Source: Bacteroidota bacterium
Lineage (GTDB): Bacteria > Bacteroidota > Ignavibacteria > OLB7
Reading direction: 5' to 3'
Length of the DNA: 34,726 nucleotides
Assembly (NCBI GenBank): GCA_018266795.1
Contig: JAFDZV010000018.1
Coordinates: 1-34,726 of the forward strand
Position 1 is the first letter of the stretch. Every line of letters starts with the position of its first letter. This document shows positions 1 to 7,485 of this stretch, one piece after another. The position numbers and the translations under genes were made by a program. The notes under the pieces were generated by a model. That model did no database searches. It saw only the letters and a program-made list of their open reading frames with translations, and had not been told where the DNA came from.

Positions 1-57
1 ACCGCATAATGCGTTTGCCCTGGGGAATAGGCAACCCGCAGGTGGGAGGGGAAAGGG

Positions 58-123
58 GTTATGGGTGATGAGTTATGGGTGTCGCAGAAAGTTATGGGTG
101 ATGGATTATGGGTGCCGCAGAAA
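58..123 (+). repeat. Two tandem 33-bp repeats, (G)TTATGGGTGATG type
   Basis: Two adjacent 33-bp units (58-90 and 91-123) match at 30 of 33 positions. Each contains TTATGGGTGATG, a second TTATGGGTG, and CGCAGAAA. A third partial unit follows at 124-134. Nothing coding is apparent here. The array lies beyond the 3' end of the minus-strand flippase-like gene. Confidence 0.85.
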
Positions 124-127
124 GTTG

Positions 128-154
128 GGTTATGGGTATGCATAACTCATAACC
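128..154. repeat. Inverted repeat GGTTATG/CATAACC at gene 3' end
   Basis: GGTTATG (128-134) and CATAACC (148-154) are perfect inverted arms around a 13-nt spacer that itself contains the palindrome TATGCATA. It sits 5 bp past the stop of the minus-strand membrane protein, so it could act as a weak terminator. It may equally be a by-product of the TTATGGGT repeats beside it. Confidence 0.5.
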
Positions 155-158
155 GATC

Positions 159-1220
159 TCACCGTTCCTGCCGCTGCCTGACGGCATCTTTCATGGAGAC
201 GTTCTCGCGGAGGAGGAAGAGGGAGCCGGTTATCATCACGGCCAGGTAGGGGGCCGCGTGCGTAACGAGTGCGAATGCCACTGCGGTGTCGTTGTTCACG
301 TGGTAGAGGGTTGTGAGCGCACCGGTGCAGAACAGATGGTAGACCCCGAATGCTCCGGGCGTGGGCGCGATGGTGACGCCGACGGCCGTGATCGCCAGCA
401 CCGTGAGCGCGTCGGCGGCCCCCATCCCGTATGCCGTGTCCAGGCCGAAAGCCTGGAAGCCGAAGTAGATGGCGCCGCAGTAGCCGGCCCAGATCACCGC
501 GCTCCAGAAGACGATCAGCACCACTCCCCACTTGCCTCCGAACGTGATGCCGGAGCGGAAGTCGTTGAGCAGGCCGGTCAGTTTCGCAACGATGCGCTGC
601 GGAACGATGCGGCCCAGCCGGGCAAGCACCTGTTCACCCAGCCGCGTCTTCACCAGCAGCACGACGATCAGCACGATCACCAGCAGGGGGAGGATGATCG
701 ATAGGAGAATCCCGGTGGAGGAGTATCCCACGAAGACTTTCTGGAGCCGCTCGCTGGAGACGAGGAGAAGGCCCACGAAGATCGCGACCAGCGAGAGGCC
801 GTCCAGCACGCGTTCCACGAGTACGGTGGCAACCAGGCCGCTCATCGGCCTGCCGTCCCGCTTGGAGAGGACGTAGGGGCGCACCAGCTCCCCGCTGCGC
901 GGGATCACGTTGTTCATCAGGTAGCCGATGATCGTGGCGGAGAAGGAGTCCAGCAACCTGATCGATCCACCCTGAGGGATCAGCAGGCGCCAGCGGTGCG
1001 CGCGTGCAAGATGCGCGCCAAGCGTGCAACATACTCCGGCAACGATCCACCCCGCATGCATCTCCACCAGCGCGCGGCCAAGGCCGGCCCAGTCGATCAT
1101 CCCCACCACGTACCAGACCGAGAGCCCGAGCACGGCCAGCACCACGGCGATGCGAACCAGCCGTTTGCGGCGATCGTTGCCGGATGAAGGTGTGTCGGAG
1201 CGGGAGGCGGGAGCGGTCAT
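159..1220 (-). CDS. Flippase-like / lysylphosphatidylglycerol synthase transmembrane (UPF0104) family protein
   Basis: A 353-residue integral membrane protein with about eight hydrophobic segments, the first at residues 22-41. Family hallmarks seen are NNVIPRSGELVRPY (103-116), VLVERVLDGLSL (133-144) and PTPGAFGVYH (286-295). This matches the lysylphosphatidylglycerol synthase TM / AglD2 family, whose members are the membrane half of MprF-like proteins or stand alone and are thought to move or modify lipid-linked substrates in the inner membrane. No catalytic acyltransferase domain is attached, so the substrate is unknown. It is the last gene of the minus-strand asnS-cupin-nuoJ-nuoK series, 62 bp after nuoK, with a hairpin between them. 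The ATG start has no clear ribosome binding site. The family call is firm; the function is not. Confidence 0.85.
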   Translation of the reverse strand: MTAPASRSDTPSSGNDRRKRLVRIAVVLAVLGLSVWYVVGMIDWAGLGRALVEMHAGWIVAGVCCTLGAHLARAHRWRLLIPQGGSIRLLDSFSATIIGYLMNNVIPRSGELVRPYVLSKRDGRPMSGLVATVLVERVLDGLSLVAIFVGLLLVSSERLQKVFVGYSSTGILLSIILPLLVIVLIVVLLVKTRLGEQVLARLGRIVPQRIVAKLTGLLNDFRSGITFGGKWGVVLIVFWSAVIWAGYCGAIYFGFQAFGLDTAYGMGAADALTVLAITAVGVTIAPTPGAFGVYHLFCTGALTTLYHVNNDTAVAFALVTHAAPYLAVMITGSLFLLRENVSMKDAVRQRQER

Positions 1221-1240
1221 CGGTTGGGTCCGTAATGCGA

Positions 1241-1260
1241 CGGGGGCCCTGAGGCCCCCG
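1241..1260 (-). terminator. GC-rich hairpin 3' of nuoK
   Basis: A perfect 8-bp stem, CGGGGGCC/GGCCCCCG, closes a CTGA loop 23 bp after the nuoK stop. There is no T-run on the minus strand, so it is a T-less hairpin. It may reduce read-through into the flippase-like gene or protect the upstream mRNA. Confidence 0.5.
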
Positions 1261-1282
1261 CAGTGTCAACATTTGCGTGCGG

Positions 1283-1591
1283 CTACCACTTCAGCAGATT
1301 TACCTCGTCCAGGTAGACCGTCTGCTTGTTGCGGAAGAGTGCCAGCACGATGGCGAGACCCACGGCCGCCTCAGCTGCCGCTACGGTCATCACCATCAGC
1401 ACCATGATCTGCCCAACCATGTTTCCGAGATACTGGCTGAAGGCGATCAACGTCAGGTTCACCGCGTTGAGCATCAGCTCTATGCACATGAAGATGATGA
1501 TGGCGTTGCGACGCGTGATAACGCCAACGGCGCCGATCAGAAAGATCACCGCGCTCAGCACCAGGTAGTATTCGATTGGAAGAGAAAGCAT
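1283..1591 (-). CDS. nuoK: NADH-quinone oxidoreductase subunit K
   Basis: Membrane subunit of respiratory complex I, part of the proton-translocation path. It has 102 residues, the usual length, and three membrane helices. The two membrane glutamates essential in the family (E36 and E72 in E. coli) are visible as E38 in [12 protein letters not shown] and E74 in [12 protein letters not shown]. It follows nuoJ by 105 bp on the same strand. Normally nuoL comes next, but here an unrelated flippase-like gene follows and the cupin and asnS genes precede, so nuoJK is cut off from the rest of the nuo operon within this window. The identification is secure. Confidence 0.97.
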   Translation of the reverse strand: MLSLPIEYYLVLSAVIFLIGAVGVITRRNAIIIFMCIELMLNAVNLTLIAFSQYLGNMVGQIMVLMVMTVAAAEAAVGLAIVLALFRNKQTVYLDEVNLLKW

Positions 1592-1600
1592 GGTTAGGCT

Positions 1601-1621
1601 GGTTGTCAGTCGTTAGTAGAT
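1601..1621 (+). repeat. GTCAGT/GTTAGTAG low-complexity repeat
   Basis: This short stretch between nuoJ and nuoK (GTTGTCAGTCGTTAGTAG) resembles the simple repeats at 16938-16962 (opposite strand) and 34690-34726. All three lie in intergenic DNA. Confidence 0.5.
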
Positions 1622-1696
1622 CGGACTCAGGGCTTTGTTCCGGGGCCTCGGCTTGGATACAGAGATCCAGGGCTGATGACTGTCGTAATTCCCGTA

Positions 1697-2209
1697 CTAC
1701 ACCAGATGGCGCTTGGTGAGCACCACGGCGCCCACGGCCGCGGCAAGCAGCACCAGCGAGATCATCTCGAAGGGGAACACGTACGTGGTGAAGAGCGCCT
1801 TCCCCACGGCCTCGATGGTCCCGTTGTTCAGCGCGGCGGCTGCTGCGTCGCTCGTGTGCGGACGCACGGCGCGGGTAACGGCGAAAATCAGCGCGCCTCC
1901 CAGGAGCATGGAGAGGGCGATGCCGGATGTCTCCCGCTTGGTGACTTTTTCGCTCAAGGACTGTTCGTCTCCCAGGTTCAGAAGCATGATCACGAACACC
2001 ACCAGCACCATGATTGCTCCGGCATACACCAGCACCTGAACCACTGCCATGAACTGTGCATGGAGCAGGAGGTAGAGGCCGCCAAGCGCCATGAAGTGCA
2101 TCACGAGAAACATGGTGGCCGCAATCGGACTCTTCCGGGAGACCACCATCAACGCGCTCACTACGGCGAGAAGGCCGAGGACAAGGAACAGTACCAACTC
2201 GATGTTCAT
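1697..2209 (-). CDS. nuoJ: NADH-quinone oxidoreductase subunit J
   Basis: Membrane subunit of complex I. It has 170 residues and five predicted transmembrane helices. The third helix carries the family signature YAGAIMVLVVFVIMLLN (62-78), the segment known in solved complexes to change conformation next to the quinone site and the NuoK glutamates. The reading frame is open upstream to 2584, but the ATG at 2209 gives the standard NuoJ N-terminus (MNIELVLFLV) and avoids overlap with the cupin gene. No Shine-Dalgarno sequence is obvious. It is followed by nuoK, the conserved gene order, but preceded by the cupin gene rather than nuoI. Confidence 0.95.
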   Translation of the reverse strand: MNIELVLFLVLGLLAVVSALMVVSRKSPIAATMFLVMHFMALGGLYLLLHAQFMAVVQVLVYAGAIMVLVVFVIMLLNLGDEQSLSEKVTKRETSGIALSMLLGGALIFAVTRAVRPHTSDAAAAALNNGTIEAVGKALFTTYVFPFEMISLVLLAAAVGAVVLTKRHLV

Positions 2210-2306
2210 GCAGGTCAGGGAGTTACGAGTGTCGAACCAGTATCGATCGAGATCGATTGATTGAGTGTGCAAGCCGTGCCGCACCACGGTATCGCACGCC
2301 GGCGCC

Positions 2307-2669
2307 TCAGGAGCTCCCGGCGGGCGCTTCGCCTCCCTCGGGGCCGTAGAAGAAGACCCAGAGGGCGAGATTCTCGGAGAAGTCCTCGAAGCGATGCACG
2401 GTTCCGGCCGGGACGAAGAGCACGTCGCCGGGCCCGAACGGTAACCGCTCGGATCCGCAGAGGAACCACCCGGCGCCCTCCACCACAACATAGATCTCGT
2501 CGCGCGTATGCGGGCTCTGCGGGTCGGTGCCGCGGGGAGCGTAGAACTCCACGGCGAGCGTGCCGTGCGAAAATACGGAAGCAAACCGCTCGCCCAGCGG
2601 TCCGGGAAGTTTTTGAAATGCCTCTTCTGCTCGCAGGCGGGTCATGACATCAGGCCGGAGTGTTTCCAC
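2307..2669 (-). CDS. Single-domain cupin protein
   Basis: A 120-residue small beta-barrel protein. Cupin motif 1 appears as SPHTRDEIYVVVEG, with likely metal ligands H54 and E58. Motif 2 appears as PFGPGDVLFVPAGTVHRFED, with H92. It is probably a cytoplasmic metal-binding protein, but cupin sequence alone does not reveal the substrate. The frame opens with GTG at 2669; an in-frame ATG at 2645 (MTRLRAEEAF) is a plausible alternative and neither has a strong ribosome binding site. It lies 81 bp after asnS and 97 bp before nuoJ on the same strand, probably co-transcribed, without an obvious functional link to either. Confidence 0.85.
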   Translation of the reverse strand: METLRPDVMTRLRAEEAFQKLPGPLGERFASVFSHGTLAVEFYAPRGTDPQSPHTRDEIYVVVEGAGWFLCGSERLPFGPGDVLFVPAGTVHRFEDFSENLALWVFFYGPEGGEAPAGSS

Positions 2670-2721
2670 GGGGAATCGCCGGCTTCACGTGCCGGCCGTG
2701 CGCCGGCCGCAACTGTGTACC

Positions 2722-2746
2722 AACCGGCTGCTTCGAGCCGCCGGTT
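2722..2746 (-). terminator. Hairpin just 3' of asnS
   Basis: AACCGGC (2722-2728) pairs with GCCGGTT (2740-2746). A further GCT/AGC pairing inside closes a TCG loop. It begins 5 bp past the asnS stop. Without a U-tract, complete termination is doubtful; it may be a partial terminator or an mRNA 3' end stabiliser. Confidence 0.45.
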
Positions 2747-2750
2747 GACG

Positions 2751-4055
2751 CTACGGCCGCAGGCGGTCGATAGTGCGCGGGAACGGAATCGTTTCGCGAA
2801 TGTGCTGCGTGCCGCACATCCATGCAACCATCCGCTCCAGTCCCATGCCGAATCCGGAGTGCGGCACGGAGCCGTAGCGGCGAAGATCCAGGTACCACTC
2901 GAACGCCTCCATCGGAAGCTTCTCGTGCTCGATGCGGTGCACCAGTACGTCGATGTTCTCCTCACGCTGCGAGCCGCCGATAATCTCCCCGTATCCCTCC
3001 GGAGCGATCACGTCCATCGCCAGCACAACGCGCGGATCGTCGGCGTCGCGCTTCATGTAGAAGGCCTTCACTGCCTCCGGATACTTCGTGATGATCAGCG
3101 GCCGGTCGTAGTCCGCGCTGACGGCGGTCTCGTGCGGTGCGCCGAAGTCCTCACCCCAGGGGATCGGCTGCCCCTTCTGTGCCAGCACCTCCACTGCATC
3201 GGAGTAGGTGATGCGCGGGAACGGCTTCTTCACGGCCTCGAGCTTCGATATGTCGCGCTCCAGCCGCTCGAGTTCCGGGCGGCAGTCCGTGAGCACGCAC
3301 TCCACGATATAGCAGATGAAATCCTCGGCAAGGCTCATGTTCCCTTCAAGGTCCATGAAGGCAACCTCCGGCTCCACCATCCAGAACTCTGTCAGGTGGC
3401 GGCGCGTGGCGCTCTTCTCAGCGCGGAACGTGGGGCCGAACGTGTACACCTTTCCGAACGCCATGCACCCGGCCTCGCCATAAAGCTGGCCGGTCTGCGC
3501 CAGATATGCCTGGCCGAGATCGAAGTACTCCGTGGCGAAGAGGGTGCTTGTTCCCTCGCCGGCATTGGCCGTGAGGATCGGGGAGTCCAGCAGTGTGAAG
3601 CCGTGCGAGTCGAAATAATCGCGGATGGCCTTCACAACCCGATGGCGCACGCGCAGGATGGCGTGCGGACGCGATGAGCGCAGGTAGAGATGTCTCTGCG
3701 AGAAGAGGAAATCCACGCCATGTTCCTTCGGCTGGATCGGATAGTTCTCCGACCGGCCTTCCATCCGGAAATCGCGCGCGTCGAGCTCGAACACGTCGTC
3801 GTGCTTCGGGTGCTTCGTTACGATGCCGGTTACGTACAGGCTGGATTCCTGCGTGATCTCCTCCTCGAATCGCTCGAAGGAGTTATTGAGCGATGTCTCC
3901 GCACCGAATACGCATTGCACCGTGCCGGTGCCGTCGCGCAGTTCGAGGAACTTGAAGCGCTTCTGCGGACGGGCGTTGTAGCACCATCCGGCAACGGTGA
4001 CCTCCCGGCCAACGTGGTCCTTGAGCGAACGAACCTCTACACGGGACTCGGACAT
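2751..4055 (-). CDS. asnS: Asparaginyl-tRNA synthetase
   Basis: A cytoplasmic class IIb synthetase that charges tRNA-Asn with asparagine. It has 434 residues. An N-terminal OB-fold anticodon-binding domain spans about residues 8-100 (start of fold VTVAGWCYNARPQKRFKFLEL). Class II motif 2 begins at residue 210 (FRAEKSATRRHLTEFWMVE), and motif 3, GFGMGLERM, is at 401-409. The C-terminus RETIPFPRTIDRLRP is characteristic of AsnRS rather than AspRS. Its presence means asparagine can be charged directly, not only through the GatCAB amidation route. It is the first gene of the minus-strand series leading to the cupin and nuoJK, behind a recognisable Bacteroidota promoter about 90 bp upstream. Confidence 0.96.
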   Translation of the reverse strand: MSESRVEVRSLKDHVGREVTVAGWCYNARPQKRFKFLELRDGTGTVQCVFGAETSLNNSFERFEEEITQESSLYVTGIVTKHPKHDDVFELDARDFRMEGRSENYPIQPKEHGVDFLFSQRHLYLRSSRPHAILRVRHRVVKAIRDYFDSHGFTLLDSPILTANAGEGTSTLFATEYFDLGQAYLAQTGQLYGEAGCMAFGKVYTFGPTFRAEKSATRRHLTEFWMVEPEVAFMDLEGNMSLAEDFICYIVECVLTDCRPELERLERDISKLEAVKKPFPRITYSDAVEVLAQKGQPIPWGEDFGAPHETAVSADYDRPLIITKYPEAVKAFYMKRDADDPRVVLAMDVIAPEGYGEIIGGSQREENIDVLVHRIEHEKLPMEAFEWYLDLRRYGSVPHSGFGMGLERMVAWMCGTQHIRETIPFPRTIDRLRP

Positions 4056-4146
4056 GACGTCTTACTATATGTCGTGGCCGGGCGGATGTCGCCTGAATGG
4101 CAGGCAGCGGCTTCGCACGGCGGGTTATCGATATTGAAAGAGGGGG

Positions 4147-4178
4147 CAAATCTAGCGACGCAGGGGGGATTGGGCAAA
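4147..4178 (-). promoter_or_regulatory. Bacteroidota-type promoter of asnS
   Basis: On the minus strand TTTG (4175-4178) is followed after 20 nt by TAGATTTG (4147-4154). This is an exact match to the Bacteroidota -33 TTTG / -7 TAnnTTTG pattern. Transcription would start near 4140 and leave a leader of about 85 nt before the asnS ATG at 4055. Confidence 0.75.
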
Positions 4179-4330
4179 ACGATGTGTCACGAGCAGCGGA
4201 ATGTTGCCGGATGCAAACCGGGATTCATGGTGGGCATATGCACTCCCGCCGTGCCCGGCATTTCTCGGGGGCATGGGGCATGCCGGACGGTTGGAAGCGT
4301 TCGTGCGGCGGAATGGATCGTATTGCGATA

Positions 4331-4636
4331 TTACCGGAGGCTCTCGCGGAAAAGATCCACCTTCAGTTGCAGTGCCTGGACCTTCCTGACGACCTCCGCA
4401 CGTTCCGCCGGGTTCTCCAGGGCGGCAAGTCGTTCCTTCAGGGCGGCAATCTGGTTCAGCCACTCCACTTCCTCCGGAACATAGCCGGCATTCTCGAGCA
4501 TCGTATAGGCGAGCCGGTACTCTTCCGGCGTGCCGTCGCAGGCCGGCAGCTTCAGCGGTTTGCCCGCGCCCTTGAGATTGTCGAACAGCCCGCGTTCGCG
4601 GGCCTCACGGATCTTCGCCTCGAGATGATTTTCCAT
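4331..4636 (-). CDS. DnaJ homologue subfamily C member 28 (DUF1992) domain protein
   Basis: A small 101-residue charged helical protein. The signature IREARERGLFDNLKGAGKPL near the N-terminus is the hallmark of the DUF1992 / DNAJC28 conserved domain, also found in E. coli YhdN. It is followed by the usual YRLAYTMLENAGYVPEEVE segment and a C-terminal helical pair. The molecular function of bacterial members is not established; despite the name there is no J domain. The chosen ATG (MENHLEAKIREA) places the signature where it normally lies; an in-frame ATG at 4714 would add 26 residues that do not look like the family. It is monocistronic, with about 275 bp to asnS. Confidence 0.85.
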   Translation of the reverse strand: MENHLEAKIREARERGLFDNLKGAGKPLKLPACDGTPEEYRLAYTMLENAGYVPEEVEWLNQIAALKERLAALENPAERAEVVRKVQALQLKVDLFRESLR

Positions 4637-4800
4637 TGCATTGCTCAGGGTATTGAACACAATTGAAAGACGATTCTGGTACACGATGGATCGTTGGAAG
4701 TTTCGTCGTAACATAGACTGAAACGAAAGGACGCACCACCCCGCATCCGATCACACGACCCGTATTCCGTGCAGGCCCCTTGGTTCACGGGGCAGTGCGT

Positions 4801-4859
4801 ACAGTTCCTGTCGATACCGGGCTGCGTCCGATTGCCTGCAGCGCCGAATGCGGGAACTC
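4801..4859 (+). repeat. Dispersed palindromic element, copy 1 (shortened)
   Basis: It starts ACAGTTCCTGTC and ends GCGCCGAATGCGGGAACTC. It matches the 69-bp copies at 15248-15316 (same strand) and 31282-31350 (opposite strand) across both ends, but its central GCTCGAG hairpin is degenerate and about 10 bp shorter. AGTTCC and GGAACT at the ends are inverted repeats. It lies 36 bp upstream of the ATG of the secreted protein at 4895. Confidence 0.85.
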
Positions 4860-4894
4860 TTACCCGATCATCAACACAACATGGAGCGTTCTCG

Positions 4895-5851
4895 ATGACT
4901 TCCAGGTATTATCTGCCGATCGTTGCAGCGGCGATTGTATTGCTCAACATTTCAACGGCCGCAGCGCAGGGCGGGCTGCACCCGCTTGCCATGGCTGCGG
5001 CACCAGGCCCGCCCACCAAGTCCGTAGAAGCCGTGAAGAAGGCGCTGCTGAAACTGAAGGGAACGATGAAGGATCCAGCCGCGCAGTTGCGCCTGCAGGG
5101 AATCATCGACAAGCTCTCCACATACGAGGATATCGATGCGGTGCGGGCTGTGGCCGATACGATCGGCGACGAACGGGTGAAGGGGGAGTTGAACAGCATG
5201 ATCGATGAGCTTCAGGGAAGCGCGGAGAAGGCCCTGCAGCTTTCCGGCGATCTGCTTCTGAAGCCCACGCATGCGGCCGGAGACGCCGTGATCTCACCCG
5301 CGATCACCGCCAACTACGACATGCACGACACCGTCAACGGCGGGTTCTTCAACGAGACCCGTATCGGCTACAACGTTCACTTCGAACTCCAGTCCGCGAG
5401 CTCCTCGGCGGACACCATCACGCTTCTCCGAAATCTGCTTTCGAGCGGCTCCGACGGGCGCATCGAACTCAGCTTCCGCGCGGGCCTTGGCGATACCTGG
5501 AAGGCCGGCTTCCGGTTGAACGCGAACGCCGGCCTCTCCTGGGTTGGAGGGCGCTCCGTTGATACGAGTGTCATCACCGGTTTTGCGTACGGCACGGGGA
5601 GTGTCTCGCTTACGGCCTGGCTGAACCCGCTCTATGCCGGGCTCGCGTTCGAGGCGCACGGCGTCTCCGTTCAGTCCCGCAATGCGCTTACCCGGGAGCT
5701 GAACGGGGCGTGGGCGGTGAACGCCAACATCGTGCTGAAGCTTCAGAACGATCTCTTCCTGCAGGCGAGCTATCTGCTGGATACCAACCGGCCGATCACC
5801 AGCGGAGAGAGCTTCCAGATGCGTTTCGTGAAGTCGTTCTCGCCGTTCTGA
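4895..5851 (+). CDS. Secreted protein, putative outer-membrane beta-barrel, unknown function
   Basis: A 318-residue protein with a clear Sec signal peptide (basic start, hydrophobic residues 8-19, cleavage probably after TAAAQ at 25). Residues 40-118 are helical and charged (KSVEAVKKALLKLKGTMKD onward). From about residue 130 to the end the sequence is alternating beta-strand-like with many aromatic and glycine residues, and it ends in phenylalanine (FVKSFSPF), typical of small outer-membrane barrels. I do not recognise a named family. The ATG at 4895 follows GGAG at 4883-4886; the frame is open upstream but without a signal peptide. A dispersed palindromic element lies directly upstream. Confidence 0.75.
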   Translation: MTSRYYLPIVAAAIVLLNISTAAAQGGLHPLAMAAAPGPPTKSVEAVKKALLKLKGTMKDPAAQLRLQGIIDKLSTYEDIDAVRAVADTIGDERVKGELNSMIDELQGSAEKALQLSGDLLLKPTHAAGDAVISPAITANYDMHDTVNGGFFNETRIGYNVHFELQSASSSADTITLLRNLLSSGSDGRIELSFRAGLGDTWKAGFRLNANAGLSWVGGRSVDTSVITGFAYGTGSVSLTAWLNPLYAGLAFEAHGVSVQSRNALTRELNGAWAVNANIVLKLQNDLFLQASYLLDTNRPITSGESFQMRFVKSFSPF

Positions 5852-5886
5852 TCGACACCATTTCCATTGCGGCGAGCACCGGGTTC

Positions 5887-5908
5887 GTCGCGGAGAGAAG
5901 TCCGCGAC
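5887..5908. repeat. Short palindrome GTCGCGGA/TCCGCGAC
   Basis: The arms GTCGCGGA (5887-5894) and TCCGCGAC (5901-5908) flank a 6-nt loop. The 22-bp site differs at only two positions from the palindrome at 16257-16278, so it is one of a dispersed short repeat family. It begins 36 bp after the stop of the upstream gene and may work as its terminator. Confidence 0.7.
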
Positions 5909-6132
5909 ACCGAAGCGGCCGCTCCTGGCAGGCGTTGCGGAACGCCGATGTTACGGATAGATGTGCCTCATCGTTGCCCGGCCGTGCCGGTGCGTCCGGT
6001 GGTGCTTGCGGCGCCGGTGCTGTGGCGCACGTTACCGGATGATGATGGATGGAGCGGTTGCTGCGCCGGAACATGATGGCACCGGCCGGCGATGTGCCAC
6101 CGGTTGGTTCATCCTGTCTGTAGTTCCCCGCA

Positions 6133-6170
6133 GGGAGCGGCCTCTGCATCTCATGTGCAGGATAGCTCCC
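6133..6170 (+). other. Two-part hairpin, GGGAGC...GCTCCC
   Basis: Outer arms GGGAGC (6133-6138) and GCTCCC (6165-6170) enclose inner arms CTGCA (6144-6148) and TGCAG (6156-6160). It is probably an RNA structure, but its role is unknown. It does not resemble a riboswitch I know. Confidence 0.4.
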
Positions 6171-6171
6171 T

Positions 6172-6194
6172 AGGTACTTTGTAGGTAAGTACCT
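6172..6194. promoter_or_regulatory. Dyad AGGTACTT-N7-AAGTACCT
   Basis: This perfect 8-bp inverted repeat with a 7-bp spacer lies 178 bp upstream of the start at 6372. The spacing is about one and a half helical turns between arm centres, as in an operator for a dimeric regulator. It overlaps a near match to a TAnnTTTG promoter element. No regulator is identified. Confidence 0.4.
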
Positions 6195-6371
6195 CCGAAT
6201 CGCACGTGGATAGTTTGCGGGCGTCGGAAGGCCATGGCGCAACAGCCGGCCGCTCTTCCGGTGCCGCAGAGATGGGATGTGCCGGAAGAACCTTCGGCTC
6301 ATGTCATGCGCGGGGTGTTCCCGCGGTTCGCGGCTATCCAATCCATCGATCACATCATTCGGAGGAACACG

Positions 6372-7286
6372 ATGTCCAGCCCCTCACTTCCACCATGGAC
6401 CGGCGGTACCGGTTCGGTTATCCTCAAGACAAACACAACCACGACGCAGAACCTGGAGCCGAGCGGCCTTACGTTCGTTGCGAACAGCGGGCATCACTGG
6501 CTCTATCTGGCGAGCGATGACGGCGAAGCCGCATGTCTCAGCTCACAGAACGGAAGCAGCTGGGAGGTGCAGACGATCGGTTCCGGCAAGGACTACGACT
6601 TCGAGGCCATCACCACGGTGAATGGAACAACGTCCGTGCTGATCGGTGTTGAGGGTGCAAAGGAATCAAGTGCTCCGTACACCAACCCAAGCCTCACGGA
6701 ATACACGATCACGAACACATCCAGCACGAACTTTCTCTCGGCCACCACGAATTCGTGGTCGCTTGGAGGAATGCCACTTTCCCACAATGCAGGGATGGAG
6801 GCATGCACGTTCGTTCCCTACTCCGCCTGCCCGCAGACATGGGCAGCTCCAACACATTACAACGGCTACTTCTTCGCGGCCGTGCAGCAGGCGCCCGGTT
6901 CGATCTTCATCTACGATCTGCCCGCCGCCAACGGCACGCGGCAGACCGTGAGCACCTTCAAATACCGCCTGGATTCGCCGCTGGTGGAGGCGTACAAGAT
7001 CTCCGACATGTTCTATTCATCCAATCAGAACACCCTCTACGTGCTGTTCGACGATCAGAGCACGAGCAACAACACCACGACGTACTTCAGCGTGCTGCAG
7101 GGGCTGCGGGCAAACAGCGAACAGTTCCTGAGCCTCGGCTACATGCAGGCTCCATATTGCGGGTGCGAGGGAGTGGCGGAATACAGCGGTGATCTCTATC
7201 TGGGTCTGGATCAGAACAGCTCGCAGAAAACCCAGAACGGGCTCAACTACAACTACGTCTACAAGTACGCGAACTTCTCGATCTAG
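6372..7286 (+). CDS. Putative beta-propeller protein resembling SdiA-regulated/phytase-like proteins
   Basis: A 304-residue protein without a recognisable signal peptide. It is rich in Ser, Thr, Asn and aromatic residues, with repeated blade-like units: EPSGLTF...HWLYLASDD (29-50), DFEAIT (76-81), GMEACTFVP (141-149), GSIFIYDLP (176-184), KISDMFYSSNQNTLYVLFDD (209-228) and GCEGVAEYSGDLYLGLD (264-280). The spacing of the E-A/G and LYV elements resembles SdiA-regulated and phytase-like propellers, which is a weak family hint rather than an assignment. The ATG at 6372 is fixed by GGAGGA at 6361-6366. Its 3' end faces the HEAT-like gene across a shared hairpin. Lack of an export signal in a protein of this composition is odd. 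Confidence 0.6.
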   Translation: MSSPSLPPWTGGTGSVILKTNTTTTQNLEPSGLTFVANSGHHWLYLASDDGEAACLSSQNGSSWEVQTIGSGKDYDFEAITTVNGTTSVLIGVEGAKESSAPYTNPSLTEYTITNTSSTNFLSATTNSWSLGGMPLSHNAGMEACTFVPYSACPQTWAAPTHYNGYFFAAVQQAPGSIFIYDLPAANGTRQTVSTFKYRLDSPLVEAYKISDMFYSSNQNTLYVLFDDQSTSNNTTTYFSVLQGLRANSEQFLSLGYMQAPYCGCEGVAEYSGDLYLGLDQNSSQKTQNGLNYNYVYKYANFSI

Positions 7287-7454
7287 TCAGGCTGCCAACG
7301 GAATGCTGTCGATTGTCGGTGCCCGGCTTCGGCGAGGCATGCGCATTGGCCGGCGGGGCCGGGCGTTCGCCGGGATTACCTGCCACTCGCAGCTCCAGGG
7401 GCATTCCCGGAGCCGCGTGGCGCAGCGTGCCTGCAGCGCCATCGTATGCAGACG

Positions 7455-7485
7455 GAACTGGACGGAGGATGGCTCCGTCCAGTTC
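7455..7485. terminator. Bidirectional hairpin between convergent genes
   Basis: GAACTGGACGGA (7455-7466) and its exact complement (7474-7485) form a 12-bp stem with a 7-nt loop. It lies between two convergent genes, and its right arm overlaps the stop codon of the minus-strand HEAT-like gene, so that gene's last bases are part of the terminator. Confidence 0.8.

Larger units (their letters stand above)
5852..6371. other. 520-bp intergenic region with three inverted repeats
   Basis: I see no credible gene here. It contains a GTCGCGGA/TCCGCGAC hairpin near its left end, a long two-part hairpin (6133-6170), and a dyad AGGTACTT/AAGTACCT (6172-6194). The right end supplies a strong ribosome binding site (GGAGGA) for the next gene. 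A near match to the TAnnTTTG promoter element (TACTTTG at 6175-6181) overlaps the dyad, so the promoter may lie there. Confidence 0.6.

Noticed and set aside
4769-4894. 42-codon N-terminal extension of the secreted barrel protein
   Set aside because: It would place the palindromic element inside the coding region and bury the signal peptide. The ATG at 4895 has GGAG at a good distance.
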